DNA of 12,613 bases from contig JAJQJO010000051.1 in assembly GCA_021323495.1 (NCBI GenBank), positions 1 through 12,613 on the forward strand, in the 5' to 3' direction. Positions 1-6,031 of the stretch are shown here, piece after piece (position 1 is the stretch's first letter; each line of letters opens with the position of its first letter). The position numbers and the translations under genes are program-made. The stretch comes from Cellvibrio sp. (GTDB lineage: Bacteria > Pseudomonadota > Gammaproteobacteria > Pseudomonadales > Cellvibrionaceae). A model generated the notes under the pieces. That model had not been told where the DNA came from, did no database searches, and saw only the letters and a list, made by a program, of their open reading frames with translations.

Positions 1-990
1 TATCGCATTATTTCCGGTTACTGGCACAACTTTAATAATGGTTCGGGGGTGATTCCACTCGATCAGGTTTCCAATGCCTTCGATGCTATTAACATTTCAT
101 TTGCCGAACCAACGGGCAGGGCGCCAGGTGAAATAGGATTCGTGTTGGATCCGGCGTTTGATCTTGCCGCGTTTAAAGCTGCCATCAAAGCCAAACAGGC
201 TGCGGGTAAAAAAATCATCATCAGTATTGGCGGTGCCAATGGTCAGGTGCAATTACCAACGGCGACGGCGCGCGCGACTTTTGTTAACTCTATGAAAGCG
301 ATTATCGATGAATATGGGTTTGATGGTTTGGATGTAGATTTCGAAGGTCACTCGTTATTTTTAAATTCGGGCGATAATGATTTCCGCAATCCAACCACGC
401 CAGTGATCGTGAATTTAATTGGTGCGTTGCAAGATTTGACCAATCACTACGGCGATAAATTTGTACTCACCATGGCTCCGGAAACTTTCTTTGTGCAGTT
501 GGGGTACAGTTTTTACGGCGGCACTTGTTCCAGTTGTGATACCCGTGCTGGCGCTTATCTGCCGGTGATCTACGCACTGCGCGATAAGCTCGATTGGCTG
601 CAAGTGCAGAACTACAACTCGGGCGCGATTATGGGCACCGACAATAAATATCACACCATGGGTGGGGCTGATTTCCATGTCGCCATGATTGATATGCTGT
701 TGACTGGCTTTAAAGTGGCGGGCACCAATTTAACGTTTCCGGCACTGCGACAGGACCAGGTATTGATTGGCTTGCCTGCGAATGTAAATGCAGGTGGTGG
801 TTTCACCAGTGTTGTAGATGTGCAGGCGGCGATGAATTGTTTGATCAAAGCGCAGGGTTGTTCAACTTATCAACCTGCTGCCGCATGGACTAATTTGCGC
901 GGTTTGATGACCTGGTCGATCAACTGGGATAAATACAATAACTACGAGTTCTCTACCCGGCATCGCCAGTATTTGGATCAGCTACCCTAA
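1..990 (+). CDS. GH18 chitinase, 3' part (5' end outside window)
   Basis: Glycoside hydrolase family 18 enzyme that cleaves beta-1,4-linked N-acetylglucosamine chains, most likely secreted chitinase. The frame is open from base 1 with no stop, and its first residues (GYWHNFNNGSG) are the conserved beta-1 strand of ChiD-type chitinases, so the GTG at 49 is not the start; the true start, signal peptide and any carbohydrate-binding modules lie upstream. Counting from base 1 (329 residues visible): SIGG at 75-78, the catalytic DGLDVDFE motif at 108-115 with E115 the acid/base residue, QVQNYN at 201-206 with the substrate-assisting Tyr205, and a C-terminal MTWSINWD with Trp305. The visible part is an essentially complete catalytic barrel ending soon after that Trp, so no module follows it. 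The gene is monocistronic at its 3' end, with a strong terminator about 65 bases downstream. Family assignment is secure; the exact substrate is inferred. Confidence 0.95.
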   Translation, partial: YRIISGYWHNFNNGSGVIPLDQVSNAFDAINISFAEPTGRAPGEIGFVLDPAFDLAAFKAAIKAKQAAGKKIIISIGGANGQVQLPTATARATFVNSMKAIIDEYGFDGLDVDFEGHSLFLNSGDNDFRNPTTPVIVNLIGALQDLTNHYGDKFVLTMAPETFFVQLGYSFYGGTCSSCDTRAGAYLPVIYALRDKLDWLQVQNYNSGAIMGTDNKYHTMGGADFHVAMIDMLLTGFKVAGTNLTFPALRQDQVLIGLPANVNAGGGFTSVVDVQAAMNCLIKAQGCSTYQPAAAWTNLRGLMTWSINWDKYNNYEFSTRHRQYLDQLP

Positions 991-1052
991 CGATTTAGTT
1001 GTGGTTGTAATTGACGTTAATAAAATAGTCACAGCAATAAAAAAACGGATAG

Positions 1053-1084
1053 AAAATGGGGCGCAAACTGCGCCCCATTTTTTT
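1053..1084. terminator. Rho-independent terminator after the chitinase gene
   Basis: A perfect 9-bp stem (ATGGGGCGC 1056-1064, loop AAACT, GCGCCCCAT 1070-1078) is followed by six T residues (1079-1084). Four A residues precede it, so it may also stop minus-strand transcription from the convergent DUF4124 gene. It lies between the two convergent genes. Confidence 0.9.
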
Positions 1085-1121
1085 AAACGTTGGATTGGCA
1101 ATTAATGCCAGGATTCAGCGG

Positions 1122-1541
1122 TTATTCACAGGCTTGGTCAATAACTTGTTGCGTTGTTTCACGCTGTTGGGCTTTATCTTCTTCATTAAGGTAAACAAAA
1201 ACACCTTCAGCATTCTTGGTCCTGATACGAGAAACAGAGTTCAACATCGCCAGATTTTCTTTCGCCTGGGCGCAGCGTTCCGGGTCTTTCAGATATTCTT
1301 GCTGATTGGCCGCAGCAGACTCAGCTGTTGTTTTGGGTTGCGCTGCTGCCGTTTGCGCTGGTGTTGGATCGCTATGGCCAGTTCGGGTTTTCACTAGTGT
1401 GGCTTTCACATCTTTCGGTGGATGTTCGCCAAAATGAACTACACCCTTGGCGTCGGTCCAGGTATACACTTTTTCGGCCAGCACGGCCTGGCTGATAACC
1501 GCTCCTAAAAACAACAACCCGATTAAACGTAAGTGCTTCAT
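1122..1541 (-). CDS. exported DUF4124 domain protein
   Basis: Small envelope protein of unknown function, 140 residues. The start chosen is the ATG at 1541-1539, because an AAAAAAGG ribosome site lies 7 bases before it and a signal peptide begins there; an in-frame ATG 11 codons upstream would put a basic extension before the signal sequence. Residues 1-22 are a Sec signal peptide (MKHLRLIG, hydrophobic core, cleavage probably after AVLA). The DUF4124 core follows (VYTWTDAKGVVHFGEHPP, about 25-42). An Ala/Gln/Thr-rich linker covers about 55-80, and a charged helical tail with two Cys residues completes the protein. DUF4124 proteins are common in gammaproteobacteria and are predicted periplasmic; their biochemical role is not known. 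It stands alone, convergent with the chitinase gene, and nothing around it suggests a function. Confidence 0.85.
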   Translation of the reverse strand: MKHLRLIGLLFLGAVISQAVLAEKVYTWTDAKGVVHFGEHPPKDVKATLVKTRTGHSDPTPAQTAAAQPKTTAESAAANQQEYLKDPERCAQAKENLAMLNSVSRIRTKNAEGVFVYLNEEDKAQQRETTQQVIDQACE

Positions 1542-1573
1542 GGTTTTACCTTTTTTCCGAAGTTTCTGCGCCA

Positions 1574-1602
1574 ACTATAGACCTTAAACCGACCGAGCGA
1601 AA
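1574..1602 (-). promoter_or_regulatory. possible promoter of the DUF4124 gene
   Basis: On the minus strand a good -10 hexamer TATAGT (1579-1574) lies about 33 bases before the start codon. The hexamer 17 bases upstream of it (TTTCGC, 1602-1597) is a poor -35, so this is a weak or activator-assisted candidate only. Confidence 0.35.
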
Positions 1603-1682
1603 CTGCGAAGCGCAAATCTGTGAGCCTGCGCAAGCTGGAGCTGGATTATTGAATTACAGCGGGCAATTTTGATTTCTCACGC

Positions 1683-1696
1683 TTTAATCGATTAAA
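1683..1696. repeat. perfect 14-bp palindrome upstream of ilvI (possible operator)
   Basis: TTTAATCGATTAAA reads identically on both strands and lies 26 bases before the candidate -35 of ilvI, within an AT-rich stretch (about 1670-1750). Position and symmetry fit a binding site for a dimeric regulator. Lrp controls ilvIH in E. coli and binds AT-rich degenerate palindromes, but assigning this site to Lrp is inference. Confidence 0.5.
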
Positions 1697-1721
1697 AAAT
1701 CTGCAAATCGACGTTAATTTC

Positions 1722-1749
1722 TTGACTTTAAAACATATCTTGCGAAAAT
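1722..1749 (+). promoter_or_regulatory. possible ilvI-ilvH promoter
   Basis: TTGACT (1722-1727) is five of six to the sigma-70 -35 consensus. GAAAAT (1744-1749) sits 16 bases downstream as a modest -10. The surrounding AT-rich tract and the upstream palindrome support a promoter here. The -10 is weak and other start points in the leader cannot be excluded. Confidence 0.35.
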
Positions 1750-2070
1750 TGCCAGTCCTCCAGATGGCTGGCAGATGACCGATAAGCTCGGGTACTCATC
1801 TGCTTCCCGCCAAGTCACCCTCTTGACGAACCATCTGTTGGTGATGCCCCTACCAGTGCATCGCCTTAGAAAGCCGCTGTTTACCTGCACGGTTTTCGCT
1901 GATCCGATCCTGACCTTGCCGGGTTTTGATCGTGGATCATTCACGGTGTTGGCCTGCCCTAAGTGCCGATGCTTTCCTGTGTGATCTTTGCCCCGTAATT
2001 ATTGGCTGTAGCAGCTGTTGGCAAAAGACACACGCGCATATGCGATTCATATCCTAAAAGGGGAATTATT

Positions 2071-3807
2071 GTGGAAATGCTTTCAGGCGGAGATATGCTC
2101 ATCCGCGCCCTGAAAGACGAAGGCGTAGAATTCGTTTTCGGCTATCCGGGCGGCGCTGCGCTGCATATTTATGACGCCATCTTCCGTCAATCTGACGTTA
2201 AACACATTCTTGTTCGCCACGAACAAGCAGCTACCCATGCTGCCGATGGTTACGCGCGTGCGACTGGCAAAGTAGGTACTGTGCTGGTTACTTCGGGTCC
2301 GGGCGCGACCAATGCCATTACCGGCATTGCGACGGCCTATATGGATTCCATTCCGATGGTGGTGATTTCCGGCCAGGTGCAAAGCCACCTGATCGGCGAG
2401 GACGCCTTCCAGGAAACTGACATGGTGGGGATTTCCCGCCCGATCGTGAAGCACAGCTTTATGATCAAACACGCCAGCGAAATTCCGGAAATCGTGAAAA
2501 AGGCATACTACATCGCGGCGACCGGTCGCCCCGGCCCCGTGGTTATCGATGTACCTAAAGATTTGACACATCCTGCGTACACCTTCCCTTATGAATATCC
2601 CGAGAAGGTAAAGTTGCGCTCCTACACTCCGGCGACTCGCGGGCACTCGGGCCAGATTAAAAAAGCGGTGCAATTGCTGCTCGGCGCCAAGCGCCCGATC
2701 ATCTATTCCGGCGGTGGAGTAGTCCAGGGCAATGCCTCACATTTGCTGAAAGAGTTGGTGGATCTGCTCAATTATCCAGTGACCAATACCCTGATGGGCT
2801 TGGGTGCTTATCCTGGTACCGGCAAAAATTTCCTCGGTATGTTGGGCATGCATGGCACTTACGAAGCCAATACCGCCATGCATCACAGCGATGTAATTCT
2901 TGCAGTGGGCGCGCGTTTTGATGACCGCGTCACCAATACAGTGAGTAAATTCTGTCCCAACGCCAAAATTATCCATATCGATATTGATCCTGCATCAATT
3001 TCCAAAACCGTCACCGCCGATGTACCTATCGTGGGTGCGGTTGATAGTGTGCTGGGCGAAATGCTGGCACTGATTAAAGATTCGGATGAAAAACCCGATG
3101 CAGAAGCACTTGCATCCTGGTGGGGACAAATCAACGACTGGCGTGAACGTCATGGGATTTACACCCAAAACCGTTTTGATACTTCCAGCGATAAAATCAA
3201 ACCGCAAGAAGTTATCCAGGCGATTTGGGAGGTGACCAAAGGTGATGCTTATGTCACCTCCGATGTAGGTCAGCACCAAATGTTTGCCGCGCAATATTAT
3301 TTGTTCGACAAGCCGCGCCGTTGGATCAACTCCGGTGGTCTCGGCACTATGGGCTTTGGTTTGCCTGCGGCGATGGGCGTGCAAATGGCGGATCGCGATG
3401 CGACCGTTGTGTGTGTAACGGGTGAAGGTTCAATCCAGATGTGTATCCAGGAATTGTCCACCTGCACCCAATATCACCTGCCAGTAAAAGTAATTTGTTT
3501 GAACAACCAGGCGCTCGGCATGGTTCGCCAATGGCAAGACATGCAGTACTCCAGCCGCTACGCCGAAAGTTTGTATGAAGACTCATTGCCGGACTTCGTA
3601 AAATTGGCCGAAGCTTACGGACATGTTGGTATTCGTGTTACCAAAAAAGAAGAGCTGAAAGCCAAATTAGCGGAGTGTTTTGCACTGAAAGACCGTGTGG
3701 TATTTATGGATATCATGGTCGATCAATCCGAACACGTTTATCCAATGCACGTTGCGCCCAATGGTTCCATGCGCGATATGTTGTTAAGCAAAACGGAGCG
3801 CACCTAA
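2071..3807 (+). CDS. ilvI: acetohydroxyacid synthase, large catalytic subunit
   Basis: ThDP/FAD/Mg-dependent enzyme that condenses two pyruvates to 2-acetolactate, or pyruvate with 2-oxobutyrate, the first common step to Val, Leu and Ile. The start chosen is the GTG at 2071, because AAAAGGGG ends 7 bases before it and the protein then begins MEMLSGGDML like its relatives; an earlier ATG at 2002 would add 23 unrelated residues. It has 578 residues, the usual length. Visible: GYPGGAALHIYD at 24-35, the ThDP-activating Glu51 in RHEQAA, and the ThDP/Mg motif from GEGS (451-454) to NN (478-479). Glu in place of the textbook Asp of GDGS is, as I recall, also normal in Pseudomonas IlvI. The C-terminus (EHVYPMHVAPNGSM) is typical. 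ilvH follows after one base, so the two subunits are co-translated. The sequence is closer to the IlvI type than to IlvB or IlvG, although annotators may write ilvB. Confidence 0.97.
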   Translation: MEMLSGGDMLIRALKDEGVEFVFGYPGGAALHIYDAIFRQSDVKHILVRHEQAATHAADGYARATGKVGTVLVTSGPGATNAITGIATAYMDSIPMVVISGQVQSHLIGEDAFQETDMVGISRPIVKHSFMIKHASEIPEIVKKAYYIAATGRPGPVVIDVPKDLTHPAYTFPYEYPEKVKLRSYTPATRGHSGQIKKAVQLLLGAKRPIIYSGGGVVQGNASHLLKELVDLLNYPVTNTLMGLGAYPGTGKNFLGMLGMHGTYEANTAMHHSDVILAVGARFDDRVTNTVSKFCPNAKIIHIDIDPASISKTVTADVPIVGAVDSVLGEMLALIKDSDEKPDAEALASWWGQINDWRERHGIYTQNRFDTSSDKIKPQEVIQAIWEVTKGDAYVTSDVGQHQMFAAQYYLFDKPRRWINSGGLGTMGFGLPAAMGVQMADRDATVVCVTGEGSIQMCIQELSTCTQYHLPVKVICLNNQALGMVRQWQDMQYSSRYAESLYEDSLPDFVKLAEAYGHVGIRVTKKEELKAKLAECFALKDRVVFMDIMVDQSEHVYPMHVAPNGSMRDMLLSKTERT

Positions 3808-3808
3808 T

Positions 3809-4300
3809 ATGAGACGCATTATTTCTGTATTAGTTGAAAACGCACCCGGTGCTTTATCCCGCGTTGTTGGGTTGTTTTCCCAGCGCGGCTATAACATTGA
3901 AAGCCTGACCGTTGCACCAACGGAGGATGAAACCCTCTCGCGCTTGACGCTGACCACACTAGGCGATGATCACAAAATCGAGCAAATCACCAAACACCTC
4001 AATAAATTAATTGATGTGGTTAAGCTGGTAGATTTGACCGAAGGTTCGCATATCGAACGCGAACTCATGCTGATCAAAGTCAAAGCCTCAGGTGCACAGC
4101 GCGCAGAAGTAAAGCGCTGCGTGGATATTTTCCGTGGTCAAATCGTGGATGTCACCAGCACGCTCTACACCATCCAAATCACCGGCGCGAGCGATAAGCT
4201 CGATGCATTTTTGCAAGCCGTCGGTGATGCTTCTATCATCGAAGTTGTACGCACCGGTGTGTGTGGGATTTCGCGTGGTGAGAAAGTGTTGAGTTTGTAA
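3809..4300 (+). CDS. ilvH: acetohydroxyacid synthase, small regulatory subunit
   Basis: Regulatory partner of the large subunit encoded immediately upstream; it stimulates activity and confers feedback inhibition by valine. It has 163 residues, the standard bacterial IlvH length. An N-terminal ACT domain (about 1-75) begins MRRIISVLVENAPGAL, and a second ACT-like C-terminal domain covers about 80-160. Asn11, Gly14 and Asn29, which correspond to valine-site positions known from E. coli IlvH resistance mutants, are all kept, so the enzyme is predicted to be valine-sensitive. The ATG at 3809 is one base after the ilvI stop, and its ribosome site (GGAG) lies within the end of ilvI. A strong terminator follows, making ilvI-ilvH a two-gene operon. 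Confidence 0.97.
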   Translation: MRRIISVLVENAPGALSRVVGLFSQRGYNIESLTVAPTEDETLSRLTLTTLGDDHKIEQITKHLNKLIDVVKLVDLTEGSHIERELMLIKVKASGAQRAEVKRCVDIFRGQIVDVTSTLYTIQITGASDKLDAFLQAVGDASIIEVVRTGVCGISRGEKVLSL

Positions 4301-4337
4301 GTTACCAGGCGTGCTGGATTGATAGGCGCGTTATGAT

Positions 4338-4378
4338 AAAAGGCCGATACTCCTGTGAGCATCGGCCTTTTGTTATTG
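4338..4378. terminator. Rho-independent terminator after ilvH
   Basis: AAAAGGCCGAT (4338-4348) pairs with ATCGGCCTTTT (4361-4371). The stem continues as CTC/GAG around a CTGT loop after one A-C mismatch. T-rich TTTTGTTATT follows. The A-run on the left makes it potentially bidirectional. It separates ilvIH from the downstream cassette, whose first start codon is only about 35 bases further on. Confidence 0.88.
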
Positions 4379-4406
4379 ATGATGCCAAAAAAGGGTGCTG
4401 TATCAA

Positions 4407-5159
4407 ATGCGCGAATTTATATTAAATTGCAATCTATTCGAAATCGCAGGCGTTGGCCTCGCTTTTTTCGGCGGAATTTATTTATTGTTTGGTGCATTGA
4501 ACCTGATGCTCACCCAGCAATTGCTGCCGCGCTTACATATTGGCTGCCAGCTCGATCCTCGCCCGTTGGGTGATGGGCAGTTGCGGCGGGAGTTGTTGTT
4601 GTCTGCAAGCTCGATTGGCATTTTTGGGGTGGGGATGATTTTTCCTTGGGGATTGCTGCAACTGGGCTGGGCTGAGTTGGCGGTAAATCCTTCCGGGTTG
4701 CAAATCCTGTTAGAAATTTTTGTGTTGATCGTCTGGAATGAAATCCATTTTTATATCAATCATTGGTTGCTGCACACACGATGGTTGCGCCGTTTTCATT
4801 TGCCGCATCATCGCTCGGTAGTGACGACCCCTTGGTCAACCTATGCATTTCACCCAGTTGAGGCGATGATGTTGGGGAATGTAATTTTATTGCCCATGAT
4901 GGTGCACGATTTCAGTGTCTATGCGCTTTTCTCCGTGCCCTTGTTTAGTTTGTTGTTCAACAGTATTGGTCATTCGAATTTTGATTTTAATCCTCGTTCG
5001 CCGCGCGTTATTTTTAATGGTGCGCGTCGCCATCATTTGCATCATGCTTGTTTTAACGGTAATTACGGATTTATGTTTCCGTTTATGGACTGGATTTTTA
5101 AAACCACCTTGCCTGTCGATGCTGCGGATAAACAAATCAATCGCTGGCGGGTGCGCTAG
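4407..5159 (+). CDS. membrane fatty acid hydroxylase / sterol desaturase superfamily protein
   Basis: Integral-membrane non-haem diiron oxygenase of the FA_hydroxylase (ERG3/ERG25/CrtZ-like) superfamily; members hydroxylate or desaturate sterols, carotenoids, sphingolipids or acyl chains. It has 250 residues from the ATG at 4407, 11 bases after an AAAAAAGGG ribosome site; a GTG at 4395 would overlap that site. Visible: hydrophobic segments at about 11-35, 66-85, 98-116 and 155-185, and the histidine ligand set H119-x3-H123, H131-x2-HH135, H149, H189 and H209-x2-HH213, with H114 just upstream. No signal peptide. It is the first gene of a tight run: the next start is 5 bases after its stop. Substrate cannot be read from the sequence; the neighbouring desaturase and ketosynthase suggest an acyl chain rather than a sterol. 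No convincing promoter lies between the ilvH terminator and this gene. Confidence 0.88.
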   Translation: MREFILNCNLFEIAGVGLAFFGGIYLLFGALNLMLTQQLLPRLHIGCQLDPRPLGDGQLRRELLLSASSIGIFGVGMIFPWGLLQLGWAELAVNPSGLQILLEIFVLIVWNEIHFYINHWLLHTRWLRRFHLPHHRSVVTTPWSTYAFHPVEAMMLGNVILLPMMVHDFSVYALFSVPLFSLLFNSIGHSNFDFNPRSPRVIFNGARRHHLHHACFNGNYGFMFPFMDWIFKTTLPVDAADKQINRWRVR

Positions 5160-5164
5160 GTATC

Positions 5165-6028
5165 ATGCGCTACTGGCGTGACTGGCAGAGCATTGTGTAT
5201 CTACTGGCGTTGCCCTTGCTGGTTGTCTGGCAGTGGCAGGATGGATTTAGCTGGCCTTTATATTCGCTGGAATTATTTCTGACACTGGGGGTGGGCGTGA
5301 TCCATCACAATCATACCCACTTGCGCATTTGGAAATTGCGCCGTTTAAACCGATTCACTGATTTATGGATTACGCTTCTGCAAGGTCACCCCACATTTGT
5401 ATTTTATCCTGCGCACATTCGCAACCATCATCGCTACCATCACGGCGAGCAGGATTTAACGCGCACCTATCGTTTTGATATTCCCGGTGCGCGCGGTGAT
5501 ACTAATCATCTGCTGGGTTATTTGCTGCATCCGCTTCAGGCAATTTCTGTGCTGTATCCGGAATTTGTCATTTATTTGAAGCGTCGCTATCGATTTCAGC
5601 GCCGGTATTTTTATTATTGTATGTTGCAGTACCTGTTGGTTAGCTGCTTGTGGATATCCTTAGCTGCAATCGATTGGCAAAAATGGTTGGTATTGGTGCT
5701 CGTTCCCCAGCTGTGTGGTTTGCACTGGTTGTTGGCGACTAATTATTTGCAGCACGCCCATGCGGATGGCTGCGGTAGCAGTTTACAGTTCGCGCGTAAC
5801 TTTTATGGTTGGGTAAATCCCTTGCTGTTTAATATTGGTCTCCATACGGCACATCACCTGCATCCGCGTGCCCATTGGTCACTGTTGCCGTCGCTGGCCG
5901 AACGCTATGTGGCGCAGGTGAATCCGGCGTTAAATGAAAAAGGTTTGCTACGTTATATGTTGCGCACTTATTTGTTAGGTTCTTTGCATTCCCGCTGGCG
6001 CAGCCGCTCGCTTCACAACCAGGACTAA
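5165..6028 (+). CDS. membrane fatty acid desaturase family protein
   Basis: Integral-membrane diiron enzyme of the FA_desaturase superfamily (desaturases, hydroxylases and acetylenases acting on acyl chains, using O2 and electrons from a ferredoxin or cytochrome). It has 287 residues. The three histidine boxes are present: H48-x3-H52 (HNHTH), H84-x3-HH89 (HIRNHH, followed by HH at 92-93) and H227-x2-HH231 (HTAHH), with an extra His in NYLQHAH (H197). Hydrophobic segments at about 9-24, 35-47, 148-168 and 174-192. There is no fused cytochrome b5 or ferredoxin domain, so the electron donor must be encoded elsewhere. The start follows the upstream stop by 5 bases with a weak TAGG ribosome site, consistent with translational coupling; the next gene begins 3 bases after its stop. 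Position and type of modification are unknown. Confidence 0.88.
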   Translation: MRYWRDWQSIVYLLALPLLVVWQWQDGFSWPLYSLELFLTLGVGVIHHNHTHLRIWKLRRLNRFTDLWITLLQGHPTFVFYPAHIRNHHRYHHGEQDLTRTYRFDIPGARGDTNHLLGYLLHPLQAISVLYPEFVIYLKRRYRFQRRYFYYCMLQYLLVSCLWISLAAIDWQKWLVLVLVPQLCGLHWLLATNYLQHAHADGCGSSLQFARNFYGWVNPLLFNIGLHTAHHLHPRAHWSLLPSLAERYVAQVNPALNEKGLLRYMLRTYLLGSLHSRWRSRSLHNQD

Positions 6029-6031
6029 TCT

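Larger units (their letters stand above)
1542..2070. other. 529-base intergenic/leader region upstream of ilvI
   Basis: No convincing gene is seen. Open frames at 1775-1984 (plus) and 1714-1944 (minus) lack ribosome sites and resemble no family I know. Contents: a perfect 14-bp palindrome at 1683-1696, a possible promoter at 1722-1749, a GCCAG/CTGGC hairpin at 1751-1772, an inverted repeat TGATCCGATC...GATC-GT-GGATCA at 1900-1939, and a 10-bp palindrome CGCATATGCG at 2035-2044 just before the ilvI ribosome site. If transcription starts near 1756, ilvI has a leader of roughly 315 bases, long enough for regulation in the RNA. I see no short reading frame with runs of Ile, Val or Leu codons followed by a terminator, so classical attenuation is not supported. 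Confidence 0.6.

Noticed and set aside
1775..1984. Open frame of 69 codons before ilvI, rich in Leu and Val, considered as an ilv leader peptide.
   Set aside because: No ribosome site, no clustered Ile/Val/Leu codon run, too long for a classical leader peptide, and no terminator/antiterminator pair between it and ilvI.
2035..2044. Ten-base palindrome CGCATATGCG before ilvI as an operator.
   Set aside because: It is short, lies within the presumed leader just before the ribosome site, and can occur by chance. Noted only within the leader description.
2002..2070. Upstream ATG extending ilvI by 23 codons.
   Set aside because: The added residues do not resemble the family N-terminus, and the good AAAAGGGG ribosome site serves the GTG at 2071.
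3421..3432. GEGS in place of the textbook GDGS of the ThDP motif in IlvI, considered as a defective site.
   Set aside because: Glu is, as I recall, the usual residue in pseudomonad IlvI proteins, and all other catalytic landmarks are intact.
2083..3586. Several long minus-strand open frames lying opposite ilvI.
   Set aside because: They mirror a strongly conserved gene on the plus strand, lack ribosome sites and resemble no family; they are shadows of codon bias.
4300..4406. A dedicated promoter for the lipid cassette (TTGATA at 4319, TATGAT at 4332).
   Set aside because: The two hexamers are only 7 bases apart, and no -35/-10 pair with 16-18 base spacing exists between ilvH and the first cassette gene. 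Read-through or a promoter inside ilvH remains possible.
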